In this document: one piece after another, positions 51,502-62,200 of the stretch
How positions within the stretch are numbered: position 1 is the first letter of the stretch
Layout of the letters: the number at the start of each line of letters is the position of its first letter
NCBI RefSeq assembly: GCF_004353845.1
Contig: NZ_CP037864.1
Span: 1,240,001 to 1,304,000, forward strand
DNA length: 64,000 bases
Reading direction: 5' to 3'
DNA from: Citrobacter arsenatis
GTDB taxonomy: Bacteria > Pseudomonadota > Gammaproteobacteria > Enterobacterales > Enterobacteriaceae
Made by a program: the position numbers and the translations under genes
Notes under the pieces: generated by a model
The model's database searches: none
Told to the model about the DNA's origin: nothing
Seen by the model: the letters and a program-made list of their open reading frames with translations, nothing else

Positions 51502-51972
51502 TTACTGGCTGGTCTGGGGGCGGGTTAGGGTAAAAACATCGTAAAACGAGAGTTCGCCCTTACGCGATATCATCTTTTGCAGCTGTGCTTTATGTTCACT
51601 ATCGACAGAAGGTGAATGCAGGATGGTATCGATGAGTGAAGGGGGAACAAAGCGCGTATTGTACCACTCGCCGTTATAGCAGACCCTGAAATCCAGTACG
51701 TCAATATCTTCAAAGCGGTATCGTGGCGCAACGTCGAAAAAGAAAAACGCATTGAGTATGACGAACAGAACCACCAACAGCCATACTGAATCGACTAACG
51801 TTTCTGACTGTAGCATCACCGCCAGCGTGGCAAACCACGCAACATACATGCCGATGAACAGGCCGGGATGTTTGCGAATAAAGCTGATGCTAAAGCGCGG
51901 TTTGTTGTCGCGCTTTTCGCGAATATTTAAATCGTCGATTGTTTCGGTAAGCAGGCGCTGTATTTCTGTCAT
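51502..51972 (-). CDS. ylaC: Inner-membrane protein YlaC
   Basis: 156 residues from ATG 51972 (MTEIQRLLTETIDDL), the E. coli length; eight more in-frame residues upstream are not needed. Two adjacent hydrophobic segments (about 33-50 and 60-78; LFIGMYVAWFATLAVML and SVWLLVVLFVILNAFFFF) are followed by a conserved cytoplasmic part, YRFEDIDVLDFRVCYNGEWYNTRFVPPSL. The function is unknown. It lies downstream of maa on the same strand. Confidence 0.93.
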   Translation of the reverse strand: MTEIQRLLTETIDDLNIREKRDNKPRFSISFIRKHPGLFIGMYVAWFATLAVMLQSETLVDSVWLLVVLFVILNAFFFFDVAPRYRFEDIDVLDFRVCYNGEWYNTRFVPPSLIDTILHSPSVDSEHKAQLQKMISRKGELSFYDVFTLTRPQTSQ

Positions 51973-52076
51973 CTCTTGCCTTCGTGGTATCTGCAAAATT
52001 CAGGTGCGATCGCCCTATTTTAAAAGGGGATACCTTTTGAAGAAAGTAACAGATTAACCACAATTTAGCATAACAG

Positions 52077-52640
52077 TTACATTTCTGATCGCAGCGTTTT
52101 GATGATCCTCGCGGGATTTCCTCCAACCACGCAGTTTGCCGGTACGCTTTTAGTGACTACCGCGCCTGAGGCTACAACCACGTTATCACCTAAAGTGACG
52201 CCAGGGTTTATCACTGCGCGCCCACCTATCCAGACGTTGTGGCCAATAGTCACGGGTTTACCAAGCTCCATGCCACTGTTTCGCTCAGTGGCATCCAGCG
52301 GATGGGTCGCGGTATAGATATGAACGCCCGGCGCTAACATGCAGTTGTCGCCAATATGGATCGGGCAGACGTCGAGCATAACACAGTCGAAGTTGGCGTA
52401 AAATTCTTTACCGAGAAAGATGTTATAGCCGTAATCACAACGAAATGAGGGTTCAATATAAGCCCCTTCGCCCTGGCCCAAAAGTTCATGCAGGATAGTT
52501 TGACGCTCGTTTTTTTCATCGGGAGCGGTGTGATTGTAGCGATGGGTCAACTGACGAGCGCGTAGCCGATCGTTGCGCAATGTTTCATCTGCCGGGCGAT
52601 AAAGTTCACCGGCGATCATTTTTTGCTTTTCATTACTCAT
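52077..52640 (-). CDS. maa: Maltose O-acetyltransferase
   Basis: Left-handed beta-helix acetyltransferase that acetylates maltose and glucose with acetyl-CoA, perhaps a detoxification step. It has 187 residues, four more than E. coli. Hexapeptide repeats run through the second half (PIHIGDNCMLAPGVHIYTATHPLD, KPVTIGHNVWIGGRAVINPGVTLGDNVVVASGAVVTK). The catalytic histidine is in YTATHPLD. The C-terminal VVGGNPARIIKTL is typical. Confidence 0.95.
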   Translation of the reverse strand: MSNEKQKMIAGELYRPADETLRNDRLRARQLTHRYNHTAPDEKNERQTILHELLGQGEGAYIEPSFRCDYGYNIFLGKEFYANFDCVMLDVCPIHIGDNCMLAPGVHIYTATHPLDATERNSGMELGKPVTIGHNVWIGGRAVINPGVTLGDNVVVASGAVVTKSVPANCVVGGNPARIIKTLRSEM

Positions 52641-52820
52641 TACGAATTCCCTGTGTACTGGTGGTCATTTCAGCACAGTAAAACGCAATGCCATCAAGGG
52701 GAACGTTCCCGTTGTTTCGCTGTGATCACAGTCACGTGATTTGAATTAAATAACTATTGTAAATACGAAAATGGTCAGCCAGACAAATGTATCGCTATAC
52801 CTGACTTAACCCGTGAGCAA

Positions 52821-53039
52821 TTAGCGAATGAATTTCCAAACAGAAGTTGGAATCTTGTCGTAGAGCTTATTCATAGTCAATTCAGCAAGGCGGTGATCTG
52901 CTGCTGAGTAAAATACAGCCAGTTCGTTGTCGGACAATTCATATTTATTTTTTTCAATAACGCGCTCAAGTGTGTCAATTGTCTGACAACGTCGCAGGCG
53001 CATCAAATAATCAGTTTTAGTTAATGGTTTATCGGACAT
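52821..53039 (-). CDS. hha: Haemolysin expression modulator Hha
   Basis: Small H-NS partner without its own DNA-binding domain; modulates silencing of horizontally acquired genes and toxins. It has 72 residues and is nearly identical to the E. coli protein as I recall it: MSDKPLTKTDYLMRLRRCQTIDTLERVIEKN with the conserved Cys18. It follows tomB after 27 bases, forming the tomB-hha operon that behaves as an antitoxin-toxin-like pair. Confidence 0.98.
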   Translation of the reverse strand: MSDKPLTKTDYLMRLRRCQTIDTLERVIEKNKYELSDNELAVFYSAADHRLAELTMNKLYDKIPTSVWKFIR

Positions 53040-53066
53040 AACTCTTACCTATGATTGTAATAATTT

Positions 53067-53441
53067 TTAACAAGACAAACTAACAGGATTAGCCCTGGTG
53101 GCATTGACAAAACAGCGAAACAGACGATTACCTGACTTCCGCCATTTCTGCAGATCCTGCGTATTAATACCATAACTGCTGAACAACATAAAAGTGTCAT
53201 CCAGGTATTCATCTATCTGCGCAATCAGCTTATTGTCCTCATTGTACTTAATTTTATAATTAAGTGCGAAGGTTGCAATATGCTCTATCAGTTCATTGAG
53301 CTGCAAGCTGGTGGCAGAGGTAGGGTCATTAACCCAGCCATGGTTACTTTGTTCAAGGTTTGCAAGACAGTCATGATACAGGGTTTCGCAGAGAAATTTA
53401 AGCTGCGCGATATCATGTCTTTTGGGTGAGTATTCATCCAT
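53067..53441 (-). CDS. tomB: Hha-toxicity modulator TomB
   Basis: Cytoplasmic partner that counteracts Hha toxicity and affects biofilm; in the E. coli system it promotes oxidation of a conserved cysteine in Hha. It has 124 residues as in E. coli (formerly ybaJ), starting MDEYSPKRHDIAQLKFLCETLYHDCLANLEQSNHGWV. AAGGGG precedes the ATG. First gene of tomB-hha. Confidence 0.97.
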   Translation of the reverse strand: MDEYSPKRHDIAQLKFLCETLYHDCLANLEQSNHGWVNDPTSATSLQLNELIEHIATFALNYKIKYNEDNKLIAQIDEYLDDTFMLFSSYGINTQDLQKWRKSGNRLFRCFVNATRANPVSLSC

Positions 53442-53891
53442 AACGCATCCCCTTCTTAGTGGCTTAAACTAACCGAACACCTTTCGGGATGGATACAACA
53501 AACTACCTGGAACTTGCCCGCGACTCCTGATGATTTAACTATAATCTACTCTAAAAAAGATTTCATCGTCATATCACGAAAAATTACAATTATGCAAAAT
53601 TATGATGCCAGGTCATTTTTACACTTTAACAGATACATGTGGCTATTCGGAATGGGACAACTTCTTTATTCTTCGGGCAATCATCGGGTTATCTTGATTA
53701 GGTTTAGCAACGAACGGCAACAACCGACAATGCCAATCAGAGGCTAGGAATAATCTTAATATTTATTAAGCTAAATAAGAACACTCAATGTTTTTTTAAG
53801 AATAGCCTTTAAGCCTACAAGGATTATATCGCTTATTTGCCCCAGAGAAAATAAACGAAATCGCAATAAGTGGTTTTTATGATTTTTGCTG
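53442..53891 (+). other. tomB-acrB gap with a possible small ORF
   Basis: A 450-base A+T-rich gap. On the plus strand a 51-codon frame from ATG 53592 (MQNYDARSFLHFNRYMWLFGMGQLLYSS) to 53747 has a hydrophobic aromatic segment. It has no good Shine-Dalgarno. A TATAAT at 53540-53545 lies upstream. I cannot name it or show that it is translated. I see no other gene here; the left part should hold the tomB promoter. Confidence 0.25.
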
Positions 53892-53916
53892 AAAAAAAGG
53901 CCGCTTGCGCGGCCTT
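53892..53916 (-). terminator. acrAB terminator
   Basis: On the minus strand AAGGCCGC (53909-53916), loop, GCGGCCTT (53897-53904), then T7. This nearly copies the ppiD terminator stem. Confidence 0.9.
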
Positions 53917-53931
53917 AACTTTAGAGTGCTA

Positions 53932-56900
53932 TCAATGATGGTCTACTGAGTGACTATGCTCAATATCTTCATTTTTGCGGCTAAAGCGGCGGCGTACCAC
54001 CACAAAGAACACCGGAACAAAGAAGATAGCCAATACGGTTGCCGTCACCATCCCGCCCATTACGCCAGTACCAACGGCGTTCTGCGCACCGGAACCTGCG
54101 CCGGAGCTGATAACCAGTGGCATTACGCCCAGAATAAAGGCCAGCGATGTCATCAGGATTGGACGTAAACGCATACGGACCGCGTCCAGCGTCGCCTCTA
54201 TCAGACCTTTGCCTTCTTTATCCATCAAGTCTTTGGCGAATTCGACGATAAGTATCGCGTTCTTCGCCGACAACCCAATGGTTGTGAGCAGGCCTACCTG
54301 GAAGTAAACGTCGTTGGTCAGGCCGCGGAACGTTGCCGCCAGCAATGCGCCAATAACACCCAGCGGTACCACCAGCATTACGGAGAACGGAATTGACCAG
54401 CTCTCGTACAATGCCGCCAGACACAGGAATACAACAATCAGTGAAATGGCGTACAGGGCAGGGGCCTGGTTGCCGGACAGTCGTTCCTGGTAGGACATAC
54501 CGGTCCAGTCATAACCGATACCGGATGGCAGTTTGCTAGCCAGTTGCTCCATCATTGCCATCGCTTCACCGGTACTTTTACCCGGTGCGGCCTGGCCTAA
54601 GATTTCCATGGAAGGCAGACCGTTATAGCGTTCCAGACGTGGTGAACCATATTCCCAACGTGAGGTAGAGAAGGCGGAGAACGGTACCATTTGTCCATCG
54701 CTGCCGCGGACATACCAGTTGCCAATATCTTCCGGCAGCATACGGTATTTCGCTTCAGACATGACGTAAACTTTCTTCACACGACCACGGTCGATGAAGT
54801 CATTCACGTAGCTTCCGCCCCATGCTGCACCCAACGTTGTATTAATATCACTAATGGAAACACCCAGAGCCTGCGCTTTTTCCTGATCGATATCGATCTT
54901 GAACTGCGGGGTATCTTCCAGACCGTTAGGACGTACACCGACTAACAGATCGGGATGTTTCGCAACTTCACCAAACAGCTGGTTACGCGCCTGAGTCAGC
55001 TTCTCATGACCTAAGCCGGCCTGGTCAATCAGCTGGAAGTCGAAACCGGTCGCGGTCCCTAACTCCACAATGGCTGGCAGGTTAAAGGCAAAGACCATTG
55101 CGTCTTTAATCTGCGAGAAGGCACCCATTGCACGTTGAGTAATTGCTTCAACCTTGTTCTCTTCGCCTGGACGTTCACTCCAGTCTTTCAGAGAAACGAA
55201 CGCGATACCGGTGTTCTGACCACGCCCTGCAAAACCGAAGCCGTTAACGGCAAACACCGATTCAACGTTCGCTTTTTCTTTGGTCAGATAGTAATCCGTC
55301 ATTTCGTCCAGCACCTTCTGGGTACGCTCTTGCGTTGCACCCGCTGGCAGCTGAGCCATTGACAGGAATACCCCCTGGTCTTCATCCGGCAGGAACGAGC
55401 TTGGCAGACGAACGAACAGATAGGCCATGCCCACGACGATTATCAGATACAGCGCCAGATAACGACCAGTGCTGCGCAGAATTCCGCCCACGCTGTCGGT
55501 GTAATGGTGCGTGCTCTTATCGAACATGCGGTTAAACCAGCCGAAGAAGCCTTTTTTGCCTTCTCCGTGATCGCCTTTAGCAATCGGTTTGAGCATGGTC
55601 GCGCACAGGGCAGGGGTCAGAATCAAGGCCACCAGGACTGACAGCGCCATCGCCGAAACAATGGTGATGGAGAACTGACGGTAAATTGCACCCGTAGAAC
55701 CCCCGAAGAAGGCCATCGGGATAAATACCGCTGACAGTACCATCGCGATACCCACCAGTGCGCCCTGAATCTGGCCCATTGATTTACGCGTTGCTTCCTT
55801 CGGCGGTAGCCCTTCCTCGGCCATTACACGTTCAACGTTCTCGACCACAACGATGGCGTCATCCACTAACAGGCCGATGGCGAGCACCATCCCGAACATC
55901 GTCAGCGTGTTTATCGAGAAGCCGAAAATCGCAAGGACGGCAAACGTACCCAAGAGCACCACCGGCACGGCGATAGTCGGAATCAGCGTCGCGCGGAAGT
56001 TCTGCAGGAACAGATACATTACCAGGAACACGAGGATGATTGCTTCCGCCAGCGTTTTCACTACTTCGTGAATAGAGATTTTCACGAACGGCGTGGTGTC
56101 ATACGGATAAACGATCTTCAGCCCTGACGGGAAGAACGGTTCCATCTTCTTCAGTTCATCGCGGATAGCGTTAGCGGTGTCCAGGGCGTTCGCGCCTGTC
56201 GCCAGCTTGATACCCAGACCGGATGCCGGTTTACCGTTGAACTTCGCAATGATGTCGTAGTTCTCACCACCCAGTTCGACTTTCGCTACGTCACGCAGAC
56301 GAACCTGAGAACCGTCCTGATTCACTTTCAGCAGAATTTTGCTGAACTCATCGGCGGAGGTCAGACGGGTTTGCGCGATGATCGACGCGTTAAGCTGCTG
56401 GCCTTTCACCGGCGGCGTACCGCCTAACTGACCGGCTGCAACCTGGGCGTTCTGCGCTTTGATGGCGCTGATCACATCAACCGGTGTCAGTTGGAAGTTA
56501 TTCAGTTTGTTCGGATCCATCCAGATACGCATTGCGTACTGGGAACCGAACAGCTGAACGTCACCCACACCTGAAGTACGGCTGATGGCGTCCTTCATGT
56601 TGGCGCCCACGTAGTCGGAAATATCCTCCTGCGTCATGGTGCCGTTGGTGTTGATAACGCCGACAACCATCAGGAAGCTACTGGATGATTTCTCAACGCT
56701 CACACCCTGTTGTTGTACTTCCTGCGGCAGAAGCGGCATTGCCAACTGCAGTTTGTTCTGCACCTGTACCTGTGCGATATCCGCGTCAGTACCAGACTGG
56801 AAGGTTAGGGTGATCTGCACGGTACCCGTGGAGTCACTGTTTGAGGACATGTACATCAGGTTATCGATACCGTTCATATTCTGTTCGATAACCTGCGTAA

Positions 56901-57081
56901 CAGTATCCTGTACTGTTTTGGCATCAGCGCCAGGATAGGTCGCGGAGATCGTCACTGCTGGCGGTGCAATAGTCGGATATTGCGCTACCGGCAATTTGAG
57001 GATCGCGAGCCCCCCTGCCAACATGATGATAATGGCGATCACCCACGCAAATATTGGGCGATCGATAAAGAAATTAGGCAT
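53932..57081 (-). CDS. acrB: Multidrug efflux RND transporter AcrB
   Basis: Inner-membrane proton/drug antiporter of the AcrAB-TolC tripartite pump; exports many antibiotics, bile salts and dyes. It has 1049 residues as in E. coli. Twelve membrane segments and two large periplasmic loops are present. The proton-relay aspartates Asp407-Asp408 are in GLLVDDAIVVVENVERVM. The first helix starts MPNFFIDRPIFAWVIAIIIMLAGG. The C-terminus is RRRFSRKNEDIEHSHSVDHH. It is the second gene of acrAB, 22 bases after acrA. Confidence 0.99.
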   Translation of the reverse strand: MPNFFIDRPIFAWVIAIIIMLAGGLAILKLPVAQYPTIAPPAVTISATYPGADAKTVQDTVTQVIEQNMNGIDNLMYMSSNSDSTGTVQITLTFQSGTDADIAQVQVQNKLQLAMPLLPQEVQQQGVSVEKSSSSFLMVVGVINTNGTMTQEDISDYVGANMKDAISRTSGVGDVQLFGSQYAMRIWMDPNKLNNFQLTPVDVISAIKAQNAQVAAGQLGGTPPVKGQQLNASIIAQTRLTSADEFSKILLKVNQDGSQVRLRDVAKVELGGENYDIIAKFNGKPASGLGIKLATGANALDTANAIRDELKKMEPFFPSGLKIVYPYDTTPFVKISIHEVVKTLAEAIILVFLVMYLFLQNFRATLIPTIAVPVVLLGTFAVLAIFGFSINTLTMFGMVLAIGLLVDDAIVVVENVERVMAEEGLPPKEATRKSMGQIQGALVGIAMVLSAVFIPMAFFGGSTGAIYRQFSITIVSAMALSVLVALILTPALCATMLKPIAKGDHGEGKKGFFGWFNRMFDKSTHHYTDSVGGILRSTGRYLALYLIIVVGMAYLFVRLPSSFLPDEDQGVFLSMAQLPAGATQERTQKVLDEMTDYYLTKEKANVESVFAVNGFGFAGRGQNTGIAFVSLKDWSERPGEENKVEAITQRAMGAFSQIKDAMVFAFNLPAIVELGTATGFDFQLIDQAGLGHEKLTQARNQLFGEVAKHPDLLVGVRPNGLEDTPQFKIDIDQEKAQALGVSISDINTTLGAAWGGSYVNDFIDRGRVKKVYVMSEAKYRMLPEDIGNWYVRGSDGQMVPFSAFSTSRWEYGSPRLERYNGLPSMEILGQAAPGKSTGEAMAMMEQLASKLPSGIGYDWTGMSYQERLSGNQAPALYAISLIVVFLCLAALYESWSIPFSVMLVVPLGVIGALLAATFRGLTNDVYFQVGLLTTIGLSAKNAILIVEFAKDLMDKEGKGLIEATLDAVRMRLRPILMTSLAFILGVMPLVISSGAGSGAQNAVGTGVMGGMVTATVLAIFFVPVFFVVVRRRFSRKNEDIEHSHSVDHH

Positions 57082-57103
57082 GTCTTAACGGCTCCTGTTT
57101 AAG

Positions 57104-58297
57104 TTAAGACTTGGACTGTTCAGGCTGGCTACCGCTTGCTGCTTGCTGGTTGTTATCAGCGGTGATTTCCTGCGCTTTTACCTGCGCGCCAGGACGTACT
57201 TTTTGCAGCCCAGTGACAATCACGCGGTCGCCCGGTTTAAGTCCATCAGTGACTAACCATTTGTCGCCAATCGCTTGTGAAGCGACAATTTGACGAGTTT
57301 CAACTTTGTTGTCTGCACCGATAACCAATGCACTGGCATCGCCACGCGGTGTGCGGGTAACGCCTTGCTGTGGAACCAGTAATGCAGTTGGGTTAGTCCC
57401 TTCTTCCAGACGTGCGCGAACGAACATACCTGGCAGTAAGGTGTGATCCGGGTTAGGGAAGATTGCGCGTAACGTAATCGACCCGGTGGTTTGATCAACC
57501 GTCACATCAGAAAATTCCAGCGTACCGGACTGCGGGAATTTAATGCCGTCATTGGTCACCAGTTCGACTTTCGCTTTACCGTTTTCTTGCTTCAGCGTGC
57601 CGTTGGCCAACTCTTGTTTCAGGCGCAGGAAGTCGTTGCTTGACTGCGTCACGTCCACATAGATTGGGTCAAGCTGCTGAACGGTCGCCAGTGCGGTCGC
57701 CTGACCGTTTTGCACCAGAGCGCCTTCAGTCACGGATGACTTACCAATGCGGCCGCTGATCGGTGACGTCACTTTGGTATAGGCCAGATTGATACGTGCA
57801 GTTTCTACCGCGGCTTTCGCGGCGACAACGGCGGCGTTCGCCTGCTGTGCGTCTGCCAGCGCGCTATCGTAATCCTGTTGACTGATGTACTTAGTACCCA
57901 ACAGTTTCTGATAACGTTTGACCGTCAGTTGAGCGATATTTGCTGCGGCTTGTGCTTTGGCCAGATCGCCTTTTGCGCTTTCATAAGCGGCCTGGTAAGT
58001 AGCAGGATCAATCTGATAGAGAGATACACCCGCTTCGATGTCACCACCTTCCGTGAAATTACGCTTCAGGATAATACCGCTAACCTGAGGACGAACTTCA
58101 GCAATGCGATACGCACTGGTGCGACCCGGGAGTTCGGTTGTTATCTGTAGAGGTTCAGTTTTGAGCGTAACAACTCCAACCTCTGGCATCTGCTGGCCCC
58201 CTTGTTGGGCCTGTTTGTCGTCACATCCTGTTAGCGCTAAGCTGCCTGAGAGCATCAGAACGACTGCCAGAGGCGTTAACCCTCTGTTTTTGTTCAT
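57104..58297 (-). CDS. acrA: Multidrug efflux membrane fusion lipoprotein AcrA
   Basis: Periplasmic adaptor that joins AcrB to TolC. ATG 58297 (MNKNRGLTPLAVVLMLSGS) gives 397 residues, the E. coli length; an open extension to 58348 is not used. The signal peptide ends in a lipobox, LALTGCDDK (Cys25). Domains are lipoyl (PQVSGIILKRNFTEGGDIEAG and VTSPISGRIGKSSVTEG), alpha-helical hairpin (about 100-170), beta-barrel and membrane-proximal. First gene of acrAB; divergent from acrR. Confidence 0.99.
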   Translation of the reverse strand: MNKNRGLTPLAVVLMLSGSLALTGCDDKQAQQGGQQMPEVGVVTLKTEPLQITTELPGRTSAYRIAEVRPQVSGIILKRNFTEGGDIEAGVSLYQIDPATYQAAYESAKGDLAKAQAAANIAQLTVKRYQKLLGTKYISQQDYDSALADAQQANAAVVAAKAAVETARINLAYTKVTSPISGRIGKSSVTEGALVQNGQATALATVQQLDPIYVDVTQSSNDFLRLKQELANGTLKQENGKAKVELVTNDGIKFPQSGTLEFSDVTVDQTTGSITLRAIFPNPDHTLLPGMFVRARLEEGTNPTALLVPQQGVTRTPRGDASALVIGADNKVETRQIVASQAIGDKWLVTDGLKPGDRVIVTGLQKVRPGAQVKAQEITADNNQQAASGSQPEQSKS

Positions 58298-58386
58298 ATG
58301 TAAACCTCGAGTGTCCGATTTCAAATTGATCAATGGCTGAAAGCCCATAAACCCATTGCTGCGTTTATATTATCGTCGTGCTATGG

Positions 58387-58410
58387 TACATACATTCACA
58401 AATGTATGTA
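58387..58410. promoter_or_regulatory. AcrR operator in the acrA-acrR intergenic region
   Basis: A 24-base inverted repeat, TACATACATT-CACA-AATGTATGTA, equals the known AcrR operator of E. coli (read on the opposite strand). It lies between the divergent acrA and acrR genes and serves both. Confidence 0.93.
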
Positions 58411-58438
58411 AATCTAACGCCTGTAAATTCACTGACCT

Positions 58439-58458
58439 ATGGCACGAAAAACCAAACA
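58439..58458 (-). promoter_or_regulatory. marbox (MarA/SoxS/Rob site) for acrAB inside the acrR 5' end
   Basis: The 20 bases beginning at the acrR start codon, ATGGCACGAAAAACCAAACA, fit the consensus AYnGCACnnWnnRYYAAAYn at every defined position. They lie upstream of the acrAB promoter. Activation of acrAB by MarA, SoxS and Rob is established in E. coli. Confidence 0.85.
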
Positions 58459-59089
58459 ACAAGCACAGGAAACACGACAGCACATTCTCGATGTCGCTCT
58501 GCGTTTGTTTTCGCAACAAGGGGTATCATCCACCTCGCTTGCGGAGATCGCAAAAGCCGCTGGTGTCACGCGCGGCGCAATCTATTGGCATTTCAAAAAC
58601 AAATCGGATTTATTCAGTGAAATCTGGGAGCTAGCAAAACCTAACATTGATGAGTTAGAAACTGAGTATCAGGCAAAATTCCCCGACGATCCACTATCAG
58701 TATTAAGAGAAATTTTAATTTACGTTCTTGAAGCTACCGTGACAGAAGAACGCCGACGTTTGTTGTTGGAAATTATATTCCACAAATGCGAATTTGTCGG
58801 GGAAATGGCCTCTGTTCAGCTAGCGCAACGCAGCCTGTGTATTGAAAATTACGACCGTATCGAACAAACATTGCGGCACTGCATGAATGCCAACATGCTG
58901 CCGGAAAATTTGAATACGCGTCGCGTGGCGGTGCTGCTGCGTAGCTATGTTACCGGAATTATAGAGAACTGGTTATTTGCGCCTGAATCTTTTGATCTGA
59001 AAACTGAAGCTCGGGAATATGTCGCAGTGCTGCTGGAGATGTGTCTTCTCTGCCCAAGCCTGCGGGTTAATATGGCGAAAGCCTGCTAA
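58439..59089 (+). CDS. acrR: TetR-family repressor AcrR
   Basis: Local repressor of acrAB that releases DNA on binding pump substrates. It has 216 residues, one more than E. coli as I recall. The helix-turn-helix covers about 10-55 (ETRQHILDVALRLFSQQGVSSTSLAEIAKAAGVTRGAIYWHFKNKSDL), followed by the helical ligand domain. There is no clear Shine-Dalgarno. The first 20 bases of the coding region double as a marbox. mscK follows on the same strand. Confidence 0.98.
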   Translation: MARKTKQQAQETRQHILDVALRLFSQQGVSSTSLAEIAKAAGVTRGAIYWHFKNKSDLFSEIWELAKPNIDELETEYQAKFPDDPLSVLREILIYVLEATVTEERRRLLLEIIFHKCEFVGEMASVQLAQRSLCIENYDRIEQTLRHCMNANMLPENLNTRRVAVLLRSYVTGIIENWLFAPESFDLKTEAREYVAVLLEMCLLCPSLRVNMAKAC

Positions 59090-59216
59090 CGATTAGGGTC
59101 TGAACCAGGAATTCTCCTGGTCGTTTTGCCTGCTGCTATTCTGCCGGTCACAGCCGTGATATTCTTGCCGCTTGACTATTTTCGGTCACTTTTCCGGTTC
59201 AGAAACGTTCATTCTC

Positions 59217-62200
59217 ATGACTATGTTGCAGCTCTATAAACGTTCACAGCATCTTATTGCTATTACCATTCTTTTCTTCATTCTATTGGTCTCCTGCCAG
59301 TCATCTGCATTTGCGCGGGCGCAACAGAGTGGTGAACTGCCGACGAAAGCGGATATTCAGAGCCAGTTAGACACGCTGAATAAACAAAAAGATCTCTCCG
59401 CGCAGGATAAGCTGGTTCAACAGGATCTCATCGATACTATTGCCACGCTGGATAAAATCGATCGCGTGAAGGATGAAACCGTACAGCTTCGGCAGAAAGT
59501 TGCCCAGGTGCCGGAGAAAATGCGTCAGGCGACGGATGCGCTAAATTCGCTTAGCGATGTCGACAATGACGATGAAACGCGAAAAACGCTGAGTACGCTC
59601 TCCTTACGACAGCTTGAGTCGCGCGTGGCGCAGGTTCTGGACGATCTGCAAAGCTCGCAAAACGATCTCGCCGCCTATAACAGCCAACTGGTATCGCTGC
59701 AAACGCAGCCAGAGCGCGTACAAAATGCGATGTACACTGCGTCGCAACAGATGCAGCAAATTCGCAATCGACTCGATGGCACCAATGTGGGAGAGGCGGC
59801 TTTACGCCCCAGCCAGCAGGTGCTGTTGCAGGCGCAGCAGGCGCTGCTGAATGCGCAGATCGACCAGCAGCGTAAGAGCCTCGAAGGAAATACCGTTTTG
59901 CAGGATACCCTGCAAAAACAACGTGATTACGTGACGGCGAACAGTAACCGCCTTGAACATCAGCTTCAGCTTCTGCAAGAAGCGGTGAACAGCAAACGAC
60001 TGACGTTAACCGAAAAGACGGCGCAGGAAGCGGTAACGCCGGACGAAGCCGAGCGTATTCAGTCCAATCCGTTAGTGAAGCAGGAGCTTGATGTTAACCA
60101 TCAGCTCAGTCAGCGCCTGATTGCCGCGACCGAAAACGGCAACAGCCTGATGCAGCAAAATATTAAGGTTAAAAACTGGCTTGACCGCGCCCTGCAATCC
60201 GAACGCAACATTAAAGAGCAGATCGCCGTTCTGAAAGGCAGCCTGCTGCTGTCGCGTATTTTGTATCAGCAACAACAAACGCTGCCGTCGGCGGATGAGC
60301 TGGCTGATATGACCAACCGGATCGCCGATTTGCGTCTGGAGCAGTTTGAGGTCAACCAGCAGCGTGACGCCCTGTTCCAGAACGATGCGTTTGTCGCCAA
60401 ACTGGAAGAAGGGCACAGCAACGAAGTTAATCCTGAAGTCCACGATGCCCTGATGCAGGTCGTGGATATGCGTCGTGAACTGTTGGATCAGCTCAATAAG
60501 CAGTTGGGCAATCAGTTGATGATGGCGATTAACCTGCAAATCAACCAGCAGCAGTTAATGAGCGTGTCGAAAAACCTGAAAGGGATCCTCACGCAGCAGA
60601 TTTTCTGGGTTAACAGTAACCGTCCAATGGACTGGGACTGGATCAAAGCCTTCCCGCAAACGCTAAAAGACCAGTTTAAGTCGATGAAAATCACAGTGAA
60701 CTGGGAAAAAGCTTGGCCTGCCGTATTTATTGCGTTCCTGGCTGGACTGCCGCTGCTGCTTATTGCCGGGTTAATCCGCTGGCGTTTGAAGTGGTTGAAA
60801 GAATACCAGGCGAAGTTAGCCGCCGCGGTGGGTAACCTGCGTAACGACAGTCAGCTTAATACGCCTAAAGCGATTCTGATCGATCTCATCAGAGCATTGC
60901 CGGCGTGTCTGATTATTCTCGCGGTGGGCCTGATTTTGCTGACCATGCAGCTGAATATTAGCGACCTGCTGTGGGCGTTCAGCAAGAAGATGACCGTCTT
61001 CTGGCTGGTGTTTGGTCTGTGCTGGAAGGTGCTGGAAAAAGATGGCGTGGCGATTCGTCATTTTGGTATGCCAGCGCAGCAGACCAGCCACTGGCGTCGC
61101 CAGATTGTGCGTATCAGCCTTGCGCTGTTGCCGCTGAACTTCTGGTCGGTCATTGCTGAACTGTCGCCGCTTAATCTGATGGACGACGTGCTGGGCCAGG
61201 TGGTCATTTTCCTCAACCTGCTGCTGATCGCCTTCCTGGTATGGCCAATGTGCCGCGAAAGCTGGCGTGACAAAGAGTCGCATGGCCTGCGCCTGGTCAC
61301 CATTACCGTGCTGTCTATTATTCCGATTGCACTAATGGTGCTGACGGCGACAGGGTATTTCTACACCACGCTGCGCCTGGCCGGTCGTTGGATTGAAACG
61401 GTCTATCTGGTTATTCTCTGGAACCTGCTGTACCAGACGGTGCTGCGTGGGTTGAGCGTAGCGGCACGCCGTATCGCCTGGCGTCGTGCGCTGGCGCGTC
61501 GTCAGAACCTGGTTAAAGAAGGGGCAGAAGGCGCAGAACCGCAGGAAGAACCGACCATTGCGCTGGAGCAGGTTAACCAGCAAACGCTGCGTATCACCAT
61601 GCTGGTGATGGTTGCTCTGTTTGGTGTTCTGTTCTGGGCTATTTGGTCTGATTTGATAACCGTATTCAGCTACCTCGACAGCATTACGCTCTGGCATTAT
61701 AACGGCACCGAAGCGGGGGCCGCGGTGGTAAAAGACGTTACCATGGGCAGCCTGCTGTTTGCGATTATTGCCTCAATGGTCGCGTGGGCGCTGATCCGTA
61801 ACTTACCCGGCCTGCTGGAAGTGCTGGTGCTTTCGCGACTGAAGATGCGCCAGGGCGCTTCCTATGCGATCACCACGATCCTTAACTACGCTATCATCGC
61901 CATCGGCGCGATGACTGTCTTCGGATCGCTCGGCGTCTCGTGGGATAAGCTACAGTGGCTGGCAGCCGCCCTGTCGGTAGGTCTTGGTTTTGGTCTGCAG
62001 GAAATCTTCGGTAACTTTGTTTCCGGTCTGATTATTCTGTTTGAACGCCCGGTCCGCATTGGCGATACCGTAACCATCGGTACATTCTCAGGAACGGTTA
62101 GCAAGATCCGTATTCGTGCCACCACCATTACCGACTTCGATCGCAAAGAGGTGATCATCCCGAACAAAGCCTTTGTGACGGAGCGTTTGATCAACTGGTC

